From positions 1 to 42,384 of the IMG/VR virus record IMGVR_UViG_3300044630_002302: a DNA stretch of 42,384 nucleotides; one strand, written 5' to 3'. This DNA comes from a virus. Positions 7,395 through 15,814 of this stretch are shown one piece after another. The notes beneath the pieces were generated by a model. The model saw nothing but the letters and a program-made list of their open reading frames with translations. It ran no database searches and was not told where the DNA came from. The position numbers and the translations under genes were made by a program. Within the stretch, counting starts at the first letter, position 1; every line of letters starts with the position of its first letter.

Positions 7395-8673
7395 GTACAT
7401 CGTGTACCCAAATGTTTCCGTAAATGTGTATTCGATCTGTGTTGCTTCTGTTGTCAGTTGAATGTAGATGTGTGGTATTAACAATATAACACCAACCATC
7501 GGCAGGAATATGTAATTCTTTTCCAGCAATGGTAAATTTAGCATCTGGATCGGTTTCTATAGCTATATGAAATCTAAATTTATCGTGCCCATCTTGATGC
7601 GCAGGCAATGCCGTGCCTGGAGTATGGATTGCTATTTGTATATCATGTGGAGGTATAGGCATATTTTCAAATATTTCTAATCCGTATCCAAAGCAACACT
7701 CTCTGGCTCCTAGCCCTTGAAAATGATCCACTCTATTCTGAGGCATATCAGCATTGTATTCGTCTTTGGCAATGATCCGTAGCCAAGGAACTGGTCCTTT
7801 GGTATCGTCACCCCAGGTAAGCATTAACCATCCAGTGTCTGGCATTGCACCAGGTTTTTCTAATTTTTCATTAGGATCATTTTTCCACATGTACTTGTGT
7901 GTGCCGTATCTCCAGACCCAATCACTGTATCGTTCCATAGTTTCTTTATGCCAATCTCGCAGTCTTTCAAGGTCAATTTTAAACCACCGTTTAATGACCC
8001 ACCCTGTGTCTACAACAGGATAATCAAACACACAGTCATCTAATGTTTCAGACAATGGATTACTTTGATTATCTGTGATAACCTTAATATCTGCATTGGA
8101 TAATTTCTTTAAGATAGTTTCAAAGTCCCATGGTTCTATAAACTGCAACGATGCAGATGTACGTATTTCAGGAGCAACAATGATATGCGGTACACTGGTA
8201 TTGATCACACAAGGACCTTGATCATCCCAAATGTCTGCAGGAGTGATTCCTTTTACGTCTACGGGAATGTAGGCGGTAACATTAGGAGTAACCCAATCGG
8301 TAGATGCTTCATTACCATACATGACTGTTTTATCAACACCGGGCATATTGTAAAATTGTACCTGACTCTTATTATACGTTAACGTCCAATTAACAGCAGC
8401 CGGCAGTATTTCACCTTCCCCATTACAATCGATATGTGCAATATGTGGATCTAACGCGAGCCAATGCCAAATAACAACATTTTGAACATTGAGATCGCGA
8501 TCCTGCAACCATTTTAAGAATTCTGGATTAAGTACTTCTGGACTTAGTTTAGCTTTATGTACGAAATTATCAACAACAGGCACTGCTGTTAATATATCGA
8601 TCTTAGTTTTATCGATTAAATTATTAACATCAAATGGAATTAATGTTGAAACATTTTGTGTGTACGGTAGCAT
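7357..8673 (-). CDS. Two-domain oxygenase (tandem HxD...H...R modules), copy 1
   Basis: 438 residues with two separate dioxygenase-like signatures. The N-terminal domain has H80-I-D82 (HIAHIDC), H163 (TSVPH) and R171 (EIRTSASLQF). The C-terminal domain has H349-Q-D351 (LPAHQDGHDK), H394 (THLHSTDN) and R404 (DRIHIYG), with the AspH-like sequence KFRFHIAIETD between. The linker (about 205-300) is Trp-rich (YSDWVWRYGTHKYMW). Both sites look intact, so one polypeptide could carry out two oxidations. The start has no Shine-Dalgarno; a late motif lies 31 bases upstream. It is paralogous to the protein at 8800-10116, with a 40-bp identical 3' end. Confidence 0.75.
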   Translation of the reverse strand: MLPYTQNVSTLIPFDVNNLIDKTKIDILTAVPVVDNFVHKAKLSPEVLNPEFLKWLQDRDLNVQNVVIWHWLALDPHIAHIDCNGEGEILPAAVNWTLTYNKSQVQFYNMPGVDKTVMYGNEASTDWVTPNVTAYIPVDVKGITPADIWDDQGPCVINTSVPHIIVAPEIRTSASLQFIEPWDFETILKKLSNADIKVITDNQSNPLSETLDDCVFDYPVVDTGWVIKRWFKIDLERLRDWHKETMERYSDWVWRYGTHKYMWKNDPNEKLEKPGAMPDTGWLMLTWGDDTKGPVPWLRIIAKDEYNADMPQNRVDHFQGLGARECCFGYGLEIFENMPIPPHDIQIAIHTPGTALPAHQDGHDKFRFHIAIETDPDAKFTIAGKELHIPADGWCYIVNTTHLHSTDNRSNTDRIHIYGNIWVHDVLTLDLSNCETIL

Positions 8674-8704
8674 AGGTTATTCATCACATAAAACTATATA
8701 ATAG

Positions 8705-8712
8705 TATTTATT
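8705..8712 (-). promoter_or_regulatory. T4-type late promoter motif
   Basis: AATAAATA on the minus strand, 31 bases before the ATG of the two-domain oxygenase copy 1 at 8673. The same octamer precedes copy 2. Confidence 0.5.
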
Positions 8713-8774
8713 GACCAGTTAACGAATGTTTTATTATAGTGAACTAATAACCAACAACTATATACAATATTTCA

Positions 8775-8800
8775 CTACTCTAAATCTTTACGTAAAACAT
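8775..8800 (-). pseudogene. Deletion remnant of an AspH-like hydroxylase gene
   Basis: Directly after the stop of oxygenase copy 2 the minus strand keeps the overlapping TAATG start of a downstream gene, followed immediately by codons for L-R-K-D-L-E-stop (8795-8775). Copy 1 has the same TAATG followed by a 180-residue hydroxylase that ends in LRKDLE. The two LRKDLE coding ends differ only at codon third positions. What remains is the first bases plus the last six codons and the stop, now out of frame with the ATG (which reads MFYVKI-stop). This is best explained as an internal deletion of a duplicated hydroxylase gene. Confidence 0.75.
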
Positions 8801-8837
8801 TATAGAATAGTTTCGCAGTTGCTGAGATCTAAAGTTA
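8798..8837 (+). repeat. 40-bp perfect direct repeat (copy 2)
   Basis: Identical to 7355-7394, at the 3' end of the second two-domain oxygenase gene. After one mismatch a further 9 bases match. Confidence 0.9.
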
Positions 8838-10116
8838 CTACATCGTGCATCCATACATCTCCATATATGTGTACTCGATCTGTAGTACCTCTATTATCGG
8901 TTGAGTGTAGATATGTAGTATTAACAAGATAACACCATCCATCGGCTGGAATATGGGTTTCTATTCCGTTAATAATAAATTTAGCATCTGGATTAGTTTC
9001 TACAGCTATATGGAATCTAATCTTATCAGGTTCGTCTTGATGAGGAGGTAATTTTGTTTTTGGTGTGTGAATAGAAAACTGTAGGTCGTGTGGTGGGATA
9101 GGCATGTTCTCAAAGATTTCTAAACCGTATCCAAAACAACATTCTCTGGCTCCTAATTTCTGACCATGATCGGCTCTATTCTCAGGCATCGTGGTGTTAT
9201 ACTCATCTTTGGTGATAGTACGCAACCAAGGAACAGGACCTTCTCGATCATCTCCCCAGGTAAGCATTAACCATCCGGTGTCTGGTTGAAAACAATCTTT
9301 TAAAGTTTCTTGAGGATCGTACTTCCACATATATTTGTGTGTGCCGTATCTCCAAACCCAATCGCTATAGCGTTCCATAGTTTCTTTATGCCAGGATTTT
9401 AATCTTTCAAAATCAACTTTGAACCATTTCTTAATAATCCACCCGGTGTCTACGATAGGATAATCAAACAAACAATCAGTTAGTTGACTGGCCAATGGAT
9501 TGTGTTGCTTATGCTGAACTAATCGAAATTTATGATTAGATAATTTTTCTAATACTGATTCAAAGTCCCAAGGTTTTGCAAATTGTAAAGAAACTGAGAT
9601 TCTCATTTCAGGTGCAACAACCATGTGAGGTACACTAATATTAATTAAACAGGGACCTTGATCAGACCAATCATCTATAGGTTTGATTCCTTTAACATCT
9701 ACCGGAATATAAGCAGTGACGTGTGGAGTGACCCAATCTGCAGCCGCCTCGTTTCCGTACATAACGGTTTTATCTACGTTAGGCATATTGTAAAAATTTA
9801 CTTTACTACCGGATTCAGTTAAAGTCCAATTAATTGCACAGGTTGTTTTCGTCACTCCGGTTTCGTCACAGTCAATGTGTGCAATATGAGGATCTAATGC
9901 TAACCAGTGCCAAACAACAACACTTTCTACATCTAGATCAAGAGATTGTAACCATTTTAAGAATTCTGGATTAAGCACTTCAGGACTTAATTTTGTTTTA
10001 TGTACAAAGTTATCGCTGGCTGGGGATTCTGTTAATATTTCAATCTTAGACTTGTCGATAAGATCGTCAATATTAAATGGAATAAATTTGGAAATAGGTT
10101 GAGTATATGGAAGCAT
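8800..10116 (-). CDS. Two-domain oxygenase (tandem HxD...H...R modules), copy 2
   Basis: 438 residues, the same length as the neighbouring paralogue and alignable end to end without obvious gaps. The N-terminal site is HIAHIDCDE, ISVPH and EMRISVSLQF; the C-terminal site is LPPHQDEPDK, TYLHSTDN and DRVHIYG. All presumed metal ligands and both arginines are kept, so both copies are under purifying selection and may act on different but related substrates. The ATG lies exactly 5 bases after an AATAAATA late motif and has no well-placed Shine-Dalgarno. Unlike copy 1 it is not followed by a hydroxylase gene, only by its remnant. Confidence 0.75.
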   Translation of the reverse strand: MLPYTQPISKFIPFNIDDLIDKSKIEILTESPASDNFVHKTKLSPEVLNPEFLKWLQSLDLDVESVVVWHWLALDPHIAHIDCDETGVTKTTCAINWTLTESGSKVNFYNMPNVDKTVMYGNEAAADWVTPHVTAYIPVDVKGIKPIDDWSDQGPCLINISVPHMVVAPEMRISVSLQFAKPWDFESVLEKLSNHKFRLVQHKQHNPLASQLTDCLFDYPIVDTGWIIKKWFKVDFERLKSWHKETMERYSDWVWRYGTHKYMWKYDPQETLKDCFQPDTGWLMLTWGDDREGPVPWLRTITKDEYNTTMPENRADHGQKLGARECCFGYGLEIFENMPIPPHDLQFSIHTPKTKLPPHQDEPDKIRFHIAVETNPDAKFIINGIETHIPADGWCYLVNTTYLHSTDNRGTTDRVHIYGDVWMHDVVTLDLSNCETIL

Positions 10117-10121
10117 TATAC

Positions 10122-10129
10122 TATTTATT
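10122..10129 (-). promoter_or_regulatory. T4-type late promoter motif, 5 bases before an ATG
   Basis: AATAAATA on the minus strand; GTATA separates it from the ATG at 10116. In T4 the octamer spans about -13 to -6, so transcription would start at the start codon itself. Confidence 0.55.
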
Positions 10130-10175
10130 TCCTTTTCTAGTTACCAGATATAGAATACGCATAGAATTATTTCTA

Positions 10176-10186
10176 GACCACTGGTC
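10176..10186. repeat. Palindrome in a divergent promoter region
   Basis: GACCA-C-TGGTC, a perfect 5+1+5 palindrome, lies between the divergent genes at 10116 (minus) and 10204 (plus). A regulator-binding site is possible; nothing else supports this. Confidence 0.3.
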
Positions 10187-10203
10187 AAACAGATATATAG
10201 AGT

Positions 10204-11286
10204 ATGTTCAGATTTCACGACCTAAAAAGCATACATCTAGAGATCACTAATAACTGTCAAGCCAGTTGTCCTATGTGTGCTAGAAACGATCACGGTGGCC
10301 TACCTAATCCTTTGATCAAATTAAAGGATTGGTCTCTAGACGATTTTAAAAAAATCATTAACAAAGAAGTTCTAGCCCAAATTGAACATCTCTACTTTTG
10401 TGGCAATTTTGGAGATCCATTAGTAAACAATAATCTCTTAGAAATGTGCGAATATGTGAGAGATAATAGCGACATACTTGTCCGTATACACACTAACGGT
10501 AGCTTGCGGTCCGAGGAATGGTGGAAAAAATTAGCTAAAGTAATGCCTAAGAATCATGTGGTTATTTTTGGTATCGACGGATTGGTTGATACTCATCATC
10601 TATATCGTATAGGTACAGATTGGAATAAGATTATTGGTAATGCACGTGCTTTTATACAGGCAGGCGGAATAGCTGAATGGGCTTATATCAAGTTTGAACA
10701 CAATCAACATCAGGTTGACGATGCTCGAAAAATAGCAGATGAGGTAGGATTTAAATCATTTACAGTAAAGAACACTATTAGATTTTTAGAACCAGATTAC
10801 CCTGTATATGATAAGACCGGTGAAACAAAATATTATATTAAACCTCCTACAGACAACGCAGTAAAATTTGTAGACAAGGATATAATCAGCCAATTTAATA
10901 CCTGGTATAGTAGTGTTGAAATAGATTGCCAAGTTAAACAAAATAAAGAACTATATATTGATGCATTTGGACATATATATCCGTGCTGTTGGATGGGGTC
11001 AACTCAGTATCAATACAATAAACCAGATACCATAATCTATCCTTACAAACAACAGTCTGTAAAAGAGCAAGGTGAATGGTTGTTGGATCTAGGAGGTCAA
11101 GATGCGTTGGATCTTAACAAGGTGTCAATAAAAGAAATATTAGATTCAAAAAAATGGAAAACTATATGGGACACATATTGGCATAAGAAAAAAATGTTAG
11201 TATGTGCTAAAAATTGTGGTAACACTAAAGAGAATATGTTCTCAAAACCCAAAGACCAATTTGTAGAAAGGATTAACTTTGACTGA
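10204..11286 (+). CDS. Radical SAM/SPASM protein
   Basis: 360 residues. The cluster motif is C18, C22, C25 (CQASCPMC), and the SAM-binding region appears as YFCGNFGDPL in place of GGEP. The C-terminal half has a SPASM-like arrangement: IDCQVKQNK, then IYPCCWMG and finally VCAKNCG, enough cysteines for one or two auxiliary clusters. Proteins of this kind include peptide-modifying enzymes and others with small-molecule substrates; it is more conventional in layout than the other island members. First gene of a four-gene plus-strand operon; the next gene starts at a TTG inside its last codons (8-base overlap). Confidence 0.88.
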   Translation: MFRFHDLKSIHLEITNNCQASCPMCARNDHGGLPNPLIKLKDWSLDDFKKIINKEVLAQIEHLYFCGNFGDPLVNNNLLEMCEYVRDNSDILVRIHTNGSLRSEEWWKKLAKVMPKNHVVIFGIDGLVDTHHLYRIGTDWNKIIGNARAFIQAGGIAEWAYIKFEHNQHQVDDARKIADEVGFKSFTVKNTIRFLEPDYPVYDKTGETKYYIKPPTDNAVKFVDKDIISQFNTWYSSVEIDCQVKQNKELYIDAFGHIYPCCWMGSTQYQYNKPDTIIYPYKQQSVKEQGEWLLDLGGQDALDLNKVSIKEILDSKKWKTIWDTYWHKKKMLVCAKNCGNTKENMFSKPKDQFVERINFD

Positions 11287-12694
11287 TCAAATTTTTTGGT
11301 ATGCTAAAGAAGATACTAAGTTAGGATCATGGCAACGAAAAGTAGAAACGTTGTCAGGAAGTCCTACGTTCTGTATTTTACCATGGATACACTTCGCTAC
11401 TCGACCTAATGGTGATATGAGATTATGTTGTTCAGCCAATGCCAGCGGAGCAGGTGAGAACCACACAATAGGATTAGTACGTAACGAGCAAGGTGAACCG
11501 GCAAACTTTGGTCGTGAAACGCCTATGAGTGCTTGGAATAATGAGTACATGAAATCAGTTCGTACCACAATGCTCAACGGAGAGATTCCTGCTAGCTGTT
11601 CTAAATGCTATGATGAAGAAAGCAAAGGGGTTGCCAGCAAGCGTATGTGGGAAACAGGCTCTTGGATTCAGGATGGAATTGATGTTGAAGAACTAGTTCA
11701 ACAAACCCAAGAAGATGGAACGATCCCAGAAAAATTAGTTTATCTAGATCTACGCTTAGGACATACATGTAATTTAAAATGCGTAATGTGTAGTCCTCAT
11801 GATAGCAGCCAATGGGTTCCTGATCATAAAAAACTCTATCCTTTATTTGAAGCAAAAGAATTAAAGGAACAGATGAGATGGGACAGCACAACTTTTAATA
11901 ATAAGTGGCATGAAAATCCAGACTTCTGGAAAGAAATGTATGCTCAAATACCTAATCTTAAGCAAGTATATTTTGCTGGGGGAGAACCTTTAGTAATTAA
12001 AGAGCACAAAATGTTCCTAGAAGAAATTATTAGACAAGGGTATGCTGATAAAATACTTGTTCGATATAACACCAATGGTCTTTTAATTGATGATTCCATA
12101 ATTGAGTTGTGGACTAAATTTAAAAAAGTTAAGGTAGGATTTAGTCTCGACGGTACTAGTGAACGTAATCGATATATTAGATATGATTCGAGCTGGCGTA
12201 AAATCATGGCTAATTTGCGTAGGTTGGATGATACACCGGATAACATACAGGTCAGCATAGCTACTGCCATACAGATATTAAACATCAAACATTTGCCAGA
12301 CTTTGCCAAGTGGAAGGTTACACAAAAATTCAAAAAGGTTAACCTACAGAATATTGTAGATGGTACAGAAGCAGGTGGCGGATTATTTAACATGCACCTG
12401 TTGTACATACCAACATATCTTAGTATCAGATGCTTGCCAGAAAAAGATAAACAAGAAGTTCGAGAAGCATTTAAAGAATTGCAGATTTGGTTGTTTACCC
12501 ATTATAGACAAGACGACGACTTCTGGAAAAAGAATCCATATGGTTGGTCGCGCTGGAAGGCAGTATTAGATTTTATGGATAGCGAAGATCACACTGATCA
12601 ATTGCCTGCATTTAAAGAATATATACAACGATTAGATAATTTACGTGGTACAGACGCTAAGGCAATATTCCCAGAACTTGCTCATTTAGTATGA
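11279..12694 (+). CDS. Radical SAM protein with N-terminal twitch domain
   Basis: 471 residues. Unusually, the auxiliary-cluster (twitch) domain precedes the radical-SAM core: C32 (FCILPWIHFA), C50-C51 (RLCCSA), C107 and C110 (SCSKCYD). The radical-SAM motif is C164, C168, C171 (CNLKCVMC), followed by FAGGEPL. This order defines the N-twitch radical-SAM group. The start is a TTG at 11279 with AAAGGA six bases upstream; it overlaps the preceding stop by 8 bases. The 3' end overlaps the next gene as ATGA. It heads the left arm of the mirror-image array; its counterpart is the gene at 16693-17961. Confidence 0.88.
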   Translation: MTDQIFWYAKEDTKLGSWQRKVETLSGSPTFCILPWIHFATRPNGDMRLCCSANASGAGENHTIGLVRNEQGEPANFGRETPMSAWNNEYMKSVRTTMLNGEIPASCSKCYDEESKGVASKRMWETGSWIQDGIDVEELVQQTQEDGTIPEKLVYLDLRLGHTCNLKCVMCSPHDSSQWVPDHKKLYPLFEAKELKEQMRWDSTTFNNKWHENPDFWKEMYAQIPNLKQVYFAGGEPLVIKEHKMFLEEIIRQGYADKILVRYNTNGLLIDDSIIELWTKFKKVKVGFSLDGTSERNRYIRYDSSWRKIMANLRRLDDTPDNIQVSIATAIQILNIKHLPDFAKWKVTQKFKKVNLQNIVDGTEAGGGLFNMHLLYIPTYLSIRCLPEKDKQEVREAFKELQIWLFTHYRQDDDFWKKNPYGWSRWKAVLDFMDSEDHTDQLPAFKEYIQRLDNLRGTDAKAIFPELAHLV

Positions 12695-13656
12695 TCACAG
12701 AAATTTCTAATAACTATAAATCAGATTTTCTTCGTATAGAATATATGTTAGGAAATACCTGTAATCATAAATGTTCTTATTGCTTTCCTAATAATAATGA
12801 AGGAACCTTTCCTTGGCCTGATGTTGGAATGGTAAAAGAAAATTTAGGTCATCTATTGGATCATTATCGAGATCACGGAAAGAATACCTTCCAATTTTAT
12901 TTGGTAGGAGGAGAACCTACAATATGGAAGGATCTTCCTGAACTTACAGAATTCCTTAAAAGCAAATACAATGCCTATATTAATGTATCAACTAATGCTA
13001 GTCGAAGTTTAAACTGGTGGATTGCCAATGCTGATTATTACGACAATATTGAAATATCTGTACATCACGAATTTGTTGACATTGATCACATAATCAAAGT
13101 TGCTGATATGATATATGATCGCAAGCGTCATGTTGTTGCTAATGTATTGATGGATCCTGATCATTTTGAAAAATGTAAAGATATTGTTGAAAAGTTAAAG
13201 ACCAGTAAGAACAGTTGGGGTATAATAGCCAAGGGTGTGTTGTATAGTGGGCAAACAAGATATACAGAGGAACAGAAAGAATATTTTAATCCTGCAGAGA
13301 AACGTGCTCCTAACCTTCTTTGGTATATTCGCAGCCTAAGAGAACCCGAATACACTAGAAAAGTCTATATTATAGAAGACGATGTTAAAAAACGTGTGCC
13401 TAACGATAGTTGGATTATGTTAAACGACCGTAATCACTTTCGTGGGTGGACCTGTAATTTAGGAGTAGACTTTTTAGAAATATATCAAGACGGTACCATA
13501 TCTGGAAATTGTAGACAGCGTGTATATGGAATGGATCATTTCAATTTGTACGACCAAGAGTTTGTCGAAAAGTTTTCACCTGAAATTAAACCCATCGTAT
13601 GTCAAAAAGATACCTGCGAATGTAGCAGCGAAGTTGCTATAAAGAAATATGTTTGA
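12691..13656 (+). CDS. Radical SAM protein (type A)
   Basis: 321 residues. Cluster cysteines C24, C28, C31 (CNHKCSYC), SAM motif LVGGEPT. The C-terminal block GWTCNLGVDF, SGNCRQ, then VCQKDTCECSS resembles the C-terminus of the product at 15792 (GWTCSAG, RATCRVG, VCTRDWCTCAA) and, less fully, that at 2969. The auxiliary cysteines probably hold a second iron-sulphur cluster. It starts at ATGA on the stop of the twitch protein and overlaps the next radical-SAM gene by 8 bases, so all are coupled. Specific reaction unknown. Confidence 0.88.
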   Translation: MITEISNNYKSDFLRIEYMLGNTCNHKCSYCFPNNNEGTFPWPDVGMVKENLGHLLDHYRDHGKNTFQFYLVGGEPTIWKDLPELTEFLKSKYNAYINVSTNASRSLNWWIANADYYDNIEISVHHEFVDIDHIIKVADMIYDRKRHVVANVLMDPDHFEKCKDIVEKLKTSKNSWGIIAKGVLYSGQTRYTEEQKEYFNPAEKRAPNLLWYIRSLREPEYTRKVYIIEDDVKKRVPNDSWIMLNDRNHFRGWTCNLGVDFLEIYQDGTISGNCRQRVYGMDHFNLYDQEFVEKFSPEIKPIVCQKDTCECSSEVAIKKYV

Positions 13657-14767
13657 AATATTAGAACCCATACTTACAGATAAACCAGGATTTCATATCA
13701 CTTGGGAGTTAACTCTTAAGTGTAACTTAGATTGTTCGTACTGCGACAGTAACGGACACAATAATTCAGTCCCCCATCCCGATACAGAAGAATGTTTAAA
13801 GACCTTAGACTTTCTATTAAGATATGTTGATCTTTATATGACGTATAAAGCGCCAAGCCATAGATCGGCAATTTTAAATGTATTTGGAGGCGAAGCGATA
13901 TACCATCCTGGGTTTGTTACTATCTTAGAAGAAGCACGTAAGAGATATGAACAATATCGAAACAAATGGTATCTTAGTATCCACTGTGTTACTAATGCGG
14001 TGGCTCCAGAAAACACATGGAAAAAGATATTAGACAATGTTGATTCTTTTACAATCAGCTATCATACAGAAAGTCGTAGTGATCAACAACAACAGGTTAG
14101 AAACAATATATTAGCCTTGAAAGAAACTGGTAAATGGTATCAGTGTTCTATTCTAATGCACCCCAAACATTTTGATAACAATTTAGAAATGATCGAATGG
14201 TGCAAGGATAATAATATCCCTTATCTACCAAGGCAATTAGATCAACATAAAGATTCTGAAGATTTTAAATATCAACCAGAACAGATTGTTTGGTTTAATA
14301 ATCTTTACAAAAAGAAAGAAACTAAAACTATAGCTGTGTTAGAAGTCAAAGAAGAAAAGACCAATATATCAGAAGTAGGACGTGCTTGTTGTGGTGGTAC
14401 AGGATTTTGTGTTGATCGAGACACAGATAATTCAACTTTCTTTATTCCTGATAACAAATTTGAAGGTTGGAGTTGTTCAGTTAATTGGTTTTTTGTATTT
14501 GTTAAACAGACAGAGCGTGCTGTTTATGTGAATAAAGACTGCAAAATGAACTTCAACGGTGAAGTGGCTCCGATCGGATACTTAGATGATGCTGAACATA
14601 TCTTACAGGATCTTGAAATCAACTTAACAAATAATACAATGCCTGTGATTAAATGTAAAAAACGTGCTTGTTGGTGTGGGCTATGCGCTCCTAAAGCAAG
14701 AACTGAAGATCTTTACAACACTATGATGCTATCTAACTATATCATTCCACAACAGATCGAAGTCTGA
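13649..14767 (+). CDS. Radical SAM protein (type B, GRACCGG motif)
   Basis: 372 residues. Motif C25, C29, C32 (CNLDCSYC); the SAM motif reads FGGEA instead of GGEP. The C-terminal half has VGRACCGGTG, then GWSCSVNWFF, NKDCKM, and ends with CKKRACWCGLCAPKA. The product encoded convergently at 14729 shares GRACCGG, the W-x-C-x-V-x-W-x-F block and the CxCGxCxPKA end, so the two are paralogues. The cysteine count suggests more than one extra iron-sulphur cluster. Last gene of the left arm; its 3' end overlaps the facing gene by 39 bases (14729-14767). Confidence 0.88.
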   Translation: MFEILEPILTDKPGFHITWELTLKCNLDCSYCDSNGHNNSVPHPDTEECLKTLDFLLRYVDLYMTYKAPSHRSAILNVFGGEAIYHPGFVTILEEARKRYEQYRNKWYLSIHCVTNAVAPENTWKKILDNVDSFTISYHTESRSDQQQQVRNNILALKETGKWYQCSILMHPKHFDNNLEMIEWCKDNNIPYLPRQLDQHKDSEDFKYQPEQIVWFNNLYKKKETKTIAVLEVKEEKTNISEVGRACCGGTGFCVDRDTDNSTFFIPDNKFEGWSCSVNWFFVFVKQTERAVYVNKDCKMNFNGEVAPIGYLDDAEHILQDLEINLTNNTMPVIKCKKRACWCGLCAPKARTEDLYNTMMLSNYIIPQQIEV

Positions 14768-15814
14768 TCTTTCTTTTGCTTTCGGTATACACATACCACA
14801 CCCACAACGTTGATTAGGGCATACTATAGGAGTTGGGTTTTCTAATCTTTTTGATAGTCCAGATAACATATTTTGAGTATCATTAAGATTACCGATCGAT
14901 CCTCTTTGGCCTTCATGTTTGGCCTGACAGGTTTGATGATGATAAACAGACCCGGTATGTTGGTCAATGTGTAAGAAATACCAATCAACCATACAATTCC
15001 AATCTTTAAATTCTGTATTAACTAATTTTACTTCTTGCCATTGATCATTAACTTTACCTTGTAAACAACGTCCACCACAACATGCTCGACCTAATTGTGT
15101 TCCTGCCTTGATTTCTTCTGCCGATCCTTTAAGTCCCATTTCATCAAAGAACCATTGTTGTTGAAATTTATCATATTCGTGACTAGTACGTCTGTTGCTT
15201 CCGTCTGCATCGATAAACCATCCCGATCTTTCAGTAACTCCGTCTCCGATTGGACGGGGATTTACTTTAATCTGATGGCGTTTAAGAGAATTGTAAACAT
15301 CTATACATTCTTCCCAGTGATCTACATGTAACATAACATTGATCTGCATCCATAAGCCTGCATCTCGTAATGCTATAATATTTTTTAATACTTGTTTTTT
15401 AAGTTCAGGATGGCCTTCGGCATGATAACTAACTGTTACCCCGTGGAAGCGATCGATAATCTTTTGTGTATATTTGCTGTTCCATGCGCCATTAGTAGTT
15501 AGACTTAGTTGGAATTCACCCGATTCATTGATATGATCTACTAAATCCCAAAAAGCAGGATTCATAGTAGGTTCGCCGCCTGTGAAATTTATATTGGTAT
15601 GTGATGTAAATTTACGTTTGCCGTTGTATAAAGATGTCCACGATTTAATAAATTCAAATGTTTTTTTAAGTTCTTCTAGACTATGATGTGGACTAACATT
15701 GTCGTGACGACTAACTTCACAATAGGAACAATCGTAGTTACATCTACGACCTAAGTCCCAGGTAACCATCATAGGTTCCGGTTTTATTAATTTAATCGCT
15801 GTGGTTTTGATCAT
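14729..15814 (-). CDS. Radical SAM protein (type B, GRACCGG motif)
   Basis: 361 residues, C25, C29, C32 (CNYDCSYC), SAM motif FTGGEPT. C-terminal landmarks are LGRACCGGRC, DWNCMVDWYF, HQTCQAK, and VCPNQRCGCGMCIPKA. The arrangement parallels the product at 13649 and marks them as diverged copies placed tail to tail. Between the core and the tail lies a conserved-looking PRPIGDG segment, probably part of the substrate side. It is the last gene of the right arm; upstream lies the type A gene, overlapping by 23 bases (15792-15814). Confidence 0.88.
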   Translation of the reverse strand: MIKTTAIKLIKPEPMMVTWDLGRRCNYDCSYCEVSRHDNVSPHHSLEELKKTFEFIKSWTSLYNGKRKFTSHTNINFTGGEPTMNPAFWDLVDHINESGEFQLSLTTNGAWNSKYTQKIIDRFHGVTVSYHAEGHPELKKQVLKNIIALRDAGLWMQINVMLHVDHWEECIDVYNSLKRHQIKVNPRPIGDGVTERSGWFIDADGSNRRTSHEYDKFQQQWFFDEMGLKGSAEEIKAGTQLGRACCGGRCLQGKVNDQWQEVKLVNTEFKDWNCMVDWYFLHIDQHTGSVYHHQTCQAKHEGQRGSIGNLNDTQNMLSGLSKRLENPTPIVCPNQRCGCGMCIPKAKERSDFDLLWNDIVR

